Assembly: GCA_947364395.1 (NCBI GenBank)
Contig: CANASS010000003.1
Span: 30,969-94,968, forward strand
Source: an uncultured bacterium
Lineage (GTDB): Bacteria > Bacillota > Clostridia > Oscillospirales > Oscillospiraceae
Direction of reading: 5' to 3'
DNA: 64,000 bases
This document shows positions 54,508 through 60,818 of this stretch, one piece after another; position 1 is the stretch's first letter, and each line of letters starts with the position of its first letter. A program made the position numbers and the translations under genes. Under the pieces are notes generated by a model. That model was not told where the DNA came from, did not search any database, and worked only from the letters and a program-made list of their open reading frames with translations.

Positions 54508-54526
54508 GCGTCTCATGATGAGACGC
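54508..54526. promoter_or_regulatory. TCTCA-N3-TGAGACGC site 4
   Basis: GCGTCTCATGATGAGACGC, perfect arms around TGA, 47 bases after site 3, followed by GAAA. Confidence 0.65.
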
Positions 54527-54569
54527 GAAACCCGGCGCGGCTTTGCGCCACCGCTGTGCCCCAAACAAA

Positions 54570-54585
54570 TCTCATGGTGAGACGC
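54570..54585. promoter_or_regulatory. TCTCA-N3-TGAGACGC site 5
   Basis: TCTCATGGTGAGACGC, followed by GAAA, 23 bases before the mobC start. Confidence 0.65.
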
Positions 54586-54607
54586 GAAACTATGAAAGGA
54601 AGATGCC

Positions 54608-54916
54608 ATGCGAAAACGAAACCATTTCATCGGGTTATGGCTGAATGACCAGGAGTACAAGCACCTGATGAAACAATGCTCAGTGTCCGGCCTTACTGCC
54701 AGCGCCATGATCCGGCACACTGTTATGGGCGTCCAGCTCCGCCCCCGCCCGCCCGACACCTACGCCGCCCTGCTCCGGGAACTGTCCGCCATCGGCAACA
54801 ATGCCAATCAAATCGCGTATTGGGCCAATGTCCAGCACAGCATTTCCGAGACGGATATCCGGCGCGCCGCCGCCATGGTGTACGAGGCGTGGCGGCTGGT
54901 GAAGGAGACGCTGTGA
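54608..54916 (+). CDS. mobC: MobC relaxosome accessory protein
   Basis: 102 residues. Ribbon-helix-helix-type N-terminus (HFIGLWLNDQEYKHLMKQCSVSGLTASAMIR) and the MobC C-terminal pattern ELSAIGNNANQIAYWAN. It binds oriT beside the relaxase and helps open the nick region. It ends directly at the relaxase start (TGAATG). Confidence 0.88.
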   Translation: MRKRNHFIGLWLNDQEYKHLMKQCSVSGLTASAMIRHTVMGVQLRPRPPDTYAALLRELSAIGNNANQIAYWANVQHSISETDIRRAAAMVYEAWRLVKETL

Positions 54917-56254
54917 ATGGCCTACGATAAGATCATCCCCATCCAGCGGCGGCTGGATCACTGTGTAGACTACGCGCTGAACGAGGAAAAAACCACGCTG
55001 GAAAATGTTTTGCTTTACGCGGGAAACCCGGCTAAGACCCAGCGCCTTGTCACCGGGCTCAACTGCGACCCCGCCCGCGCCTACCGGGATATGCAGGACA
55101 CCAAGCGCCGTTGGGACAAAAAGGGCGGCATCCTGGGCTATCACATCATCCACTCCTACGCCCCCGGCGAGACGACCCCGGAACAGGCCCACGCCGCCGG
55201 GGTTGAATTTGCCCGCCGCCTGCTGGGGGAGCGTTACGAGGTGGTGGTTTGCACCCACACAGACCGGGGGCACCTCCATTGCCACATCGTCTTTAATTCC
55301 GTGTCCTTCCTGGATGGCAAAAAATACCGCAGCGACTTTGACAGCTATTTCAATACCCTGCGGGACACATCCAACGCCGTCAGCCGGGAATTTGGCCTGT
55401 CCGTCATAGAGCCGGAGGGCCATGGGAAGCACTACGCCCAGTGGGATGCGGAGCGGAAGGGCCGGGGCCCTCTCGCTTTCATCCGCCAAGACATCGACGC
55501 CGCCATCCGCGAGAGCTTTACATTTGATACCTTCCTGGCCACCCTGCGCCGCCAGGGGTACGCCGTGAAATACGGCCCCAGGGTGAAGCATACCGCCGTC
55601 ACCCCACCGGGCGGGGGGCGGGCCTTCCGGCTGGACAGCATGGGGGAGGGCTACACCGAGGCCGACATACGGGCGCGGCTGGCGATGGCCCGAAAGGGTA
55701 CGCCCCCGCCGCTGCCTCCTCCGCCGCCAGTGATCCCCCGGCGATATACCGTCCGCCGTGGAAAGCCCAGGCAGACGCCCCGGCAAAAGCTCCACGGGTT
55801 CCGGGCGCTGTACGCCTACTACCTGTACCTGCTGGGCGGGAAACGGCCCAGGGGACGGTGGCCCGCCCATTTTTCCGTCCGGGCGGATGTGGCGAAGCTG
55901 CGCCAATACCAGCGGCAATTTCAGTTATTGCGGGAGTACCGCATTGATACCGACCAACAGCTTATCACATTGGGCGAGGCGCTGCAAGCCCAAGTTGACG
56001 CGCTGGTGGACCAGCGCCGGGGGCTGTACGCCGAAAAGCGGGCGGGCGGGGACGTGGAGGCGCAGATCTCCGCCATCAATACCGATCTGCGGCAGCTCCG
56101 CCGGAAGCTGAAAACCTGCGGGCGCATCGCGGCGGACATACCCCGCATCCGGGGAAACCTCCGGCTCGACCGGGAGCAGACCCATCAGCACCAGCCGGAG
56201 CGGGGGCGCGCCGTGGCCCCGCCCGGTAAAAAATCCAACTATGAAAGGAAGTGA
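54917..56254 (+). CDS. Relaxase/mobilization nuclease (MobA/VirD2-like)
   Basis: 445 residues. Nicks oriT and carries the strand into the recipient. The three-His metal motif is in HTDRGHLHCHIVFNS (about residues 114-128), and the candidate nucleophile Tyr is near the N-terminus (CVDYALNEEKT). The C-terminus is basic with a coiled region (LRQYQRQFQLLREYRI ... LRQLRRKLKTCGRIA) for DNA or coupling-protein contact. MOBP-type by its motifs. PcfB follows 5 bp later. Confidence 0.9.
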   Translation: MAYDKIIPIQRRLDHCVDYALNEEKTTLENVLLYAGNPAKTQRLVTGLNCDPARAYRDMQDTKRRWDKKGGILGYHIIHSYAPGETTPEQAHAAGVEFARRLLGERYEVVVCTHTDRGHLHCHIVFNSVSFLDGKKYRSDFDSYFNTLRDTSNAVSREFGLSVIEPEGHGKHYAQWDAERKGRGPLAFIRQDIDAAIRESFTFDTFLATLRRQGYAVKYGPRVKHTAVTPPGGGRAFRLDSMGEGYTEADIRARLAMARKGTPPPLPPPPPVIPRRYTVRRGKPRQTPRQKLHGFRALYAYYLYLLGGKRPRGRWPAHFSVRADVAKLRQYQRQFQLLREYRIDTDQQLITLGEALQAQVDALVDQRRGLYAEKRAGGDVEAQISAINTDLRQLRRKLKTCGRIAADIPRIRGNLRLDREQTHQHQPERGRAVAPPGKKSNYERK

Positions 56255-56259
56255 ACCCA

Positions 56260-56892
56260 ATGGACGTGAGCGCCGAGGCCGCCGATCTGGTGGTGAAGGA
56301 GGGCATCCAGGCTACCGAGAGCGCGGTGAAGCTGGCCGGTTCCGCGCTGAAAAATGTGGCGGCGCTGCTGCTGGCCTTGAAGCGGCAGGACGCCAAGGTG
56401 GTGGGCCAGACCAACGCCAAGCGGCTGGCCCGCGACCCTGCCCCAGCCGTGGTGATCCCGCTGAAACGGGAGGACATGGGCCAGTTCAAAAAACTGGCAA
56501 AGGAGTACGGCATTTTGTACTTCATCGCACAGAAGAAGAGCAGCGCCGGGGGCTATGTGAACGTGGTTTCCAACCAGAACTACGCCGCCCAGCTCAACGC
56601 CGTGATGGAGGCCATGGCCTACCCCATCCCGGAGCGGGCCAAGGGGGAGGAAACGCCAAAAAAAGCGGGCCCCCGTGTTCCACAAGAGAAGTCCTCGCCA
56701 GAGCGCGGGAATGGCTCGACTCCCTCCCAGACAGCAAGTGCGGCTACTGAACAGGCCGCACCCGCCGCTGAACTGAGTGAATCCGTGAGGGCGAGGCTGG
56801 AAGGGCTGAAAGCCATGTCGGAACAGGCCCATTCCAAAGGCAGAAGCCAGGATAAGACCCATAAGAGGGGCAGAGACACCAGAAGAATGTAA
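56260..56892 (+). CDS. PcfB family protein (DUF3801)
   Basis: 210 residues. N-terminal DUF3801 domain (LVVKEGIQATESAVKLAGSALKNVAALLLAL, then a mixed alpha/beta part ending NYAAQLNAVMEAMAYPIPE) and a disordered Ser/Ala/Glu tail with basic end. In Firmicute ICEs PcfB proteins work with the VirD4-type coupling protein and relaxosome. ATG 56260 lies 9 bases after AAGGAAG; GTG 56251 is too close to the site. Confidence 0.82.
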   Translation: MDVSAEAADLVVKEGIQATESAVKLAGSALKNVAALLLALKRQDAKVVGQTNAKRLARDPAPAVVIPLKREDMGQFKKLAKEYGILYFIAQKKSSAGGYVNVVSNQNYAAQLNAVMEAMAYPIPERAKGEETPKKAGPRVPQEKSSPERGNGSTPSQTASAATEQAAPAAELSESVRARLEGLKAMSEQAHSKGRSQDKTHKRGRDTRRM

Positions 56893-56906
56893 AAGGAGGA
56901 ATTTTT

Positions 56907-57788
56907 TTGCCCAGTATCAGTGACATCATCAAGAACAAGACCGCCCGCGACCAAGCCCGGACGGAGCAGCTTCAGACGGATCGGGAAATGATCTCCGCCA
57001 TGCGGGACGGCGCACTGAACCTGATCACCAGCAGCCCGGAGCATTTTCAAGAATATCTGGATCTCCAGGCGGACAACATCCGGTGCAGCGTGGGCAACGT
57101 GGCCCTCTCCATGTCCCAGCTCCAGGGGGCCACCCGGATCGGCACCACAGACTACTGGCACACCCTGGGCCGCTATGTCCGGGACGACGCCATCAACGCC
57201 GGGGCCAAGGTGTTTGTGCCGCCCCGCAACAAGCAGTACCGGGGCTACTTCATGGGGAACTACTACGATGTGAGCCAGACCACGGGCAAGCCCCTGCCCC
57301 AGCAGATGCCCCTCACTGACAAGGACCCCCGGATGGGGACGGCGCTGGCCGCGCTGATGGACCAGTCCCCGGTGACGGTGGCGGAGAGCAAGGATATCGA
57401 CGCGCCCGCCCGCTATGACCCGGACAGGCTGACCATTTTCATCAACCCGGACCATAGCGCCACGGCGGTGTTCACCGCCCTCGCCGCGGAGATCGCGCTG
57501 GCCCGCGCCCATGACCGGGGCTACAACCAGGGCTTTACCCGTGAGACATATGCCCTGGACGCGCAGAGCGTGGGCTACATGGTATGCCGCCGCTTTGGGG
57601 TGGAGTGCCCGCCCCCGGAGCTTGCGGCCCACGTAGCCGGATTTTATGAGGGCTACCCCGCATCCAGCCGTGGGGAGGCGCTGGAAAGCGTCCGGGACAC
57701 CAGCCGCAAAATTGGCGATGGGGTGGAGCAGACCATCAGCCCCCGCCAGCAGGAGCGGGGCGGCAACCGGCACTTCCGGGGCCGATAA
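56907..57788 (+). CDS. ArdC/ImmA-IrrE-like protein with a degenerate active site
   Basis: 293 residues from TTG 56907 (AGGAGGA upstream). The layout resembles ArdC-like antirestriction/replication proteins: an N-terminal region followed by a zincin-like part. The segment ALDAQSVGYMVCRRFGVE matches the third conserved stretch of ArdC and ImmA/IrrE peptidases, but where HExxH is expected it reads AAEIALARAH, so both metal histidines and the usual Glu spacing are lost. Probably not a protease. Similarity is by eye; function unknown. Confidence 0.6.
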   Translation: MPSISDIIKNKTARDQARTEQLQTDREMISAMRDGALNLITSSPEHFQEYLDLQADNIRCSVGNVALSMSQLQGATRIGTTDYWHTLGRYVRDDAINAGAKVFVPPRNKQYRGYFMGNYYDVSQTTGKPLPQQMPLTDKDPRMGTALAALMDQSPVTVAESKDIDAPARYDPDRLTIFINPDHSATAVFTALAAEIALARAHDRGYNQGFTRETYALDAQSVGYMVCRRFGVECPPPELAAHVAGFYEGYPASSRGEALESVRDTSRKIGDGVEQTISPRQQERGGNRHFRGR

Positions 57789-57801
57789 AGCGGCCCTATC
57801 C

Positions 57802-57963
57802 GGGTGTGTCCCCCCGGTGGAGGGTACGCCGCCGGCCTCCGCCAGTCAAGGCCGGACGGTTGCATAGGACGCAACCGCCCGCGAGCCGGCCAGCCTCCGG
57901 GCTGGCCGGGCCTTGACAGACGGCGTCCGGCAGCGTGTTTCGGTAAATAAGGGGAACACACCC
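57802..57963 (+). ncRNA. Candidate structured RNA with a pseudoknot
   Basis: Non-coding stretch that folds by perfect or near-perfect pairing: outer stem 57802-57813 with 57951-57963 (GGGTGTGT/ACACACCC plus CCCC/GGGG); hairpin 57816-57823 with 57836-57843 (GGTGGAGG/CCTCCGCC); its loop ACGCCG (57826-57831) with CGGCGT (57921-57926), a pseudoknot; stem 57845-57852 with 57910-57917 (GTCAAGGC/GCCTTGAC) enclosing two hairpins, CGGTTGC/GCAACCG and CCGGCCAGCC/GGCTGGCCGG. A terminator follows at once. No known family is recognised. Confidence 0.6.
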
Positions 57964-57964
57964 C

Positions 57965-57988
57965 AAAAGCCGCCCAAGGGCGGCTTTT
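57965..57988 (+). terminator. Terminator after the structured RNA
   Basis: AAAAGCCGCC / GGCGGCTTTT with a short CAAG loop, two bases after the outer stem of the RNA. Confidence 0.8.
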
Positions 57989-58079
57989 GCCATCCTGGGA
58001 GGCGGGCGCGTCTCCCGTCACCCCGGCGGTCAACGGCCCGCGCTGGCCGCCTACCTTAAATAATATGGAGGAACGCACC

Positions 58080-58973
58080 ATGAAACGAGCATCCATTCCC
58101 ATCCTGGCGGCGCTGACGGCCTGCCTTCTGGCGCTCCCGGCCCACGCCGCCAGTTACTACCCCATTTCCGTGGAGGAATATACCTACGGCCCCTTTGACC
58201 AGCTCCGCATCGACAAGGTGTACGAGCTGTCCCGCTCCGACGATCCCGCCAATATCCCCACAGGGGATTTTGACCGGGACGGCCTGCATTTTGTCCTACT
58301 GGACGTGGTGAAAACCGACCAGGCCGAGACGGACACCAAGGACTACGCCGAGACGATCACCCTGGAAACCGACACCAAGGACATGGCCCTCATCATCCAG
58401 CAGTTGGAGCTTTCCATGGAAGTGAGCACCGAGGACGGCTACACCGGCACCCTCACACCCGACTATCCCGGCATCAAGGTGGAGGCGGCGGGGTATAAGA
58501 CCAGCTCCCGCACCGTCACCGCCACCCGCTCCTACCCCAATCTGTCCGACGCGGACGCATCGCTGATCCCCCGTACCATTCAGGACAGCGGGCGCACTCT
58601 GACCCTGGCCGACGTCCAGTGGCAGGAGGCGGGGGGCTTCTATAACGCCTCCGCCACCTACAGCGGCACCGCCAGCAGCAAGTACGCCACGGGCTATATT
58701 GCCACGGTGGAGTACAAGGGGGAAGTGACCCGGACAAGCTGCGACACCGTGATCTACACCGCCACTTTCGCGTCTCATGGTGAGACGCAAAACAGCAAGG
58801 CACCCCAGCCCAGCCAAGGCCCCGCCGAATCCGACCCGCCGGAGGCCCCGGAGGACGGCGTGAACTGGGCCGTCCTGGTGATCCCCGCCGCGCTGCTGCT
58901 GGGCCTGGCCGGGTTCGGGGGCTGGAAGCTGGTCAAATACATCAAGGACAAGAAAAGAGGTTATGTGAAATGA
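58080..58973 (+). CDS. Secreted, membrane-anchored protein of the conjugative element
   Basis: 297 residues. Signal peptide at the N-terminus (KRASIPILAALTACLLALPAHAA, cleavage after AHA), an extracellular beta-rich domain, and a C-terminal membrane anchor (WAVLVIPAALLLGLAGFGGWKLV) with basic tail KDKKRG. ATG 58080 has GGAGG upstream; the frame before it is non-coding. It overlaps the sortase gene by 4 bases. Palindrome site 6 lies within it. Probably a surface or transfer-channel component; family not recognised. Confidence 0.7.
   Translation: MKRASIPILAALTACLLALPAHAASYYPISVEEYTYGPFDQLRIDKVYELSRSDDPANIPTGDFDRDGLHFVLLDVVKTDQAETDTKDYAETITLETDTKDMALIIQQLELSMEVSTEDGYTGTLTPDYPGIKVEAAGYKTSSRTVTATRSYPNLSDADASLIPRTIQDSGRTLTLADVQWQEAGGFYNASATYSGTASSKYATGYIATVEYKGEVTRTSCDTVIYTATFASHGETQNSKAPQPSQGPAESDPPEAPEDGVNWAVLVIPAALLLGLAGFGGWKLVKYIKDKKRGYVK
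58770..58788. promoter_or_regulatory. TCTCA-N3-TGAGACGC site 6 (inside a gene)
   Basis: GCGTCTCATGGTGAGACGC, perfect arms around TGG, encoding ASHGETQ at the join of the extracellular domain and linker. Confidence 0.6.
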
Positions 58974-59896
58974 AAAAACGTTTGACGGGCCTTGTGGCCG
59001 CCTGCTGTCTGCTGGCGGCGCTGGCCCTGCCCGCCTATGGCGTCGCCCCAAGCTCCGTATCCCTCACTTCCGCCTACGGCGAAAGTTCGCTCACTACGCT
59101 GGGGCTCCTTTCCCCACAAAGCCTGGGAGACGGCTTTGCGGGGGCCCCGTGTGACTACACCTTCAAGGCCCCGGACGCCGGGGACTTCGGCGCCCCCACC
59201 AGCGATGATACCATCTACCAGTGGGAGGACCCCAACGTGGACAGGAGCAAGAACAGTGCCCTGATCCCGCCCGGCTTCGGCACCCCGTCCAGCTATCTCC
59301 CCAACTTCGGGGAGTTTTTAACGCCCAATCTGGCGGCGGGCGGGCCGCTGAATGGCGGGAACCTGATCCCCGGAACCGTGGGGACGGCCACGCCCCCCGG
59401 CTCGGTCAACACGGGCGGCGCCACTGATACCGGCACCGGCTATCCCACTGTCAGCGCCCCGAACATCGGCGGGCCCGTCATTTCCTTCACGGAATTGACG
59501 TCCGATCTCTACTACAGCGACGGCAGCCTGGGAACGCTGAAGATCCCCTCCATCGGCCTGACCGTGAAAATCTACGAGGGCACCGGCAGCGCCCCCCTGC
59601 TGAAAGGGGCGGGCCACTTCACCGGCACCACCGCCTGGGACGGGAACTACTGTGTGGCGGGGCACAACCGGGGCGTGCGGAACGACTTCGGGAAGATCCA
59701 CACGCTGAAAAGCGGCGATACCATAAATTTGACAACCCCCATGGGCACCCGCTCCTATGCTGTCACCAGCGTAAACAAGATCAGCTGCACCGACACCTCC
59801 ATGCTGGAAGCCACCGCCGACAACTGCATCACTTTGTTTACCTGCGTGGAGGATCAGCCCGCCTACCGCTGGTGCGTCCGGGCCGTGGCCGGATAA
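58970..59896 (+). CDS. Sortase (class D-like)
   Basis: 308 residues. Signal peptide/anchor at the N-terminus, a long Gly/Pro/Thr-rich linker to about residue 165, then the sortase beta-barrel. Catalytic residues are His232 (AGHNRG), Cys292 (LFTCVED) and Arg300 (YRWCVR). It links LPxTG-type proteins to the cell wall or into pili. The obvious partner is the CnaB adhesin at 60819, whose sorting signal would lie beyond the intron. ATG overlaps the preceding stop. Confidence 0.88.
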   Translation: MKKRLTGLVAACCLLAALALPAYGVAPSSVSLTSAYGESSLTTLGLLSPQSLGDGFAGAPCDYTFKAPDAGDFGAPTSDDTIYQWEDPNVDRSKNSALIPPGFGTPSSYLPNFGEFLTPNLAAGGPLNGGNLIPGTVGTATPPGSVNTGGATDTGTGYPTVSAPNIGGPVISFTELTSDLYYSDGSLGTLKIPSIGLTVKIYEGTGSAPLLKGAGHFTGTTAWDGNYCVAGHNRGVRNDFGKIHTLKSGDTINLTTPMGTRSYAVTSVNKISCTDTSMLEATADNCITLFTCVEDQPAYRWCVRAVAG

Positions 59897-59906
59897 GCCG
59901 CGTTTT

Positions 59907-59935
59907 TTGACGTTCTCCCTCATTTTTGATACAAT
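59907..59935 (+). promoter_or_regulatory. Promoter of the stalk/CHAP gene
   Basis: -35 TTGACG, 17-bp spacer, -10 TACAAT, about 44 bp before the start. Confidence 0.65.
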
Positions 59936-59978
59936 ATAAGTGGGAAATGTACCACAAAACATATAGGAGGTATCAGAA

Positions 59979-60692
59979 ATGAGGAACAAATATCTGCAAT
60001 TTGGTTTGGGTATGATCGTGGGCGGCCTGCTGTGCGGCACCACGGCAGCGGCGGCGGACTATCTCACCGCCACCGTCAGCACCCAGCGGTTCTACCTCAA
60101 CGGCCAGCCGGTCCAGCTTGAAGCCTATGCCATCCATGGCAATAACTTTGTGAAGCTCCGGGACATCGGGCAGGCCGTTGACTTTGGCGTGACCTATGAT
60201 GGCTCCACCAACAGCGTCTACATCGACCCCGATTCCCACTACGAACAGGAGGTGTCCAAACCTGCGCAGACCACGAGCGCCCCCTCCGCTGTGACGGAGG
60301 AAACCGTACAGGCGGCGCTGGCCCGGCTGAAAGAGGCTTATCCCTCCGGCTCCCTGTACGGCGCGCCCTATATCTCCGGCTCCGGGGGGCCGTACAGCGT
60401 CAGCACTACCTATTGCGCGGGCTGGGCGGTGAAGTGCTCAGACGCCGCCTTTGGCGGCCTGCCCTGGCGCCGGGTTGACCGGCCAAGCTGGGACGAGATA
60501 CGCCCCGGCGACCTTGTGGAATACACCAGCGAAACCACGAACCATGTCGTGGTAGTCGTGCGGAAAACTGAGGAAGGCATCTTTGTGACGGAGAGCGGCT
60601 TGAACAACAAGACCCGCTGGGGCGGACAGTATTTCCGCTGGTGGCTGGAAGAACAGCCCGAATATATCCTGTTTACGAGATACCCCCAATAG
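59979..60692 (+). CDS. Stalk-domain protein with a CHAP/NlpC-like domain
   Basis: 237 residues. N-terminal membrane segment or signal (LQFGLGMIVGGLLCGTTAAAA), a copper-amine-oxidase-N-like stalk domain (FYLNGQPVQLEAYAIHGNNFVKLRDIGQAV), then a cysteine-peptidase-like domain with YCAGWAVKCSD (Cys) and TNHVVVVVRK (His). Likely a wall-active peptidase or amidase that opens peptidoglycan for transfer or surface assembly. AGGAGG before ATG. Confidence 0.75.
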   Translation: MRNKYLQFGLGMIVGGLLCGTTAAAADYLTATVSTQRFYLNGQPVQLEAYAIHGNNFVKLRDIGQAVDFGVTYDGSTNSVYIDPDSHYEQEVSKPAQTTSAPSAVTEETVQAALARLKEAYPSGSLYGAPYISGSGGPYSVSTTYCAGWAVKCSDAAFGGLPWRRVDRPSWDEIRPGDLVEYTSETTNHVVVVVRKTEEGIFVTESGLNNKTRWGGQYFRWWLEEQPEYILFTRYPQ

Positions 60693-60713
60693 CAGCCGCG
60701 CATGGGAATGAAA

Positions 60714-60729
60714 TCTCACCATGAGACGC
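60714..60729. promoter_or_regulatory. TCTCA-N3-TGAGACGC site 7
   Basis: TCTCACCATGAGACGC in the gap between the stalk/CHAP and adhesin genes. Confidence 0.6.
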
Positions 60730-60763
60730 AATTCCCCGATACATTCAAAACATCCAATACTGG

Positions 60764-60795
60764 CAGGGCCAGATCGTGAAAACGGTCTGGCCCTG
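60764..60795 (+). terminator. Hairpin before the adhesin gene
   Basis: CAGGGCCAGA / TCTGGCCCTG, 12-base inner part, no T-run after it. Terminator or leader hairpin just ahead of the adhesin ribosome site. Confidence 0.5.
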
Positions 60796-60818
60796 TCCCA
60801 TTTCAAAGGAGGAACAGT

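Larger units (their letters stand above)
54300..54607. other. 308-bp non-coding region with stacked inverted repeats, candidate oriT
   Basis: Holds three inverted repeats, ACAGCGCCGC/GCGGCGCTGT (54364-54385), GTCATTTGTT/AACAAATGAC (54398-54418) and TTAGGGGG/CCCCCCTAA (54425-54444), then palindrome sites 3-5, directly before mobC and the relaxase gene. Hairpins next to a mobC-relaxase pair are where oriT normally lies. The nick site cannot be named. Confidence 0.55.
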
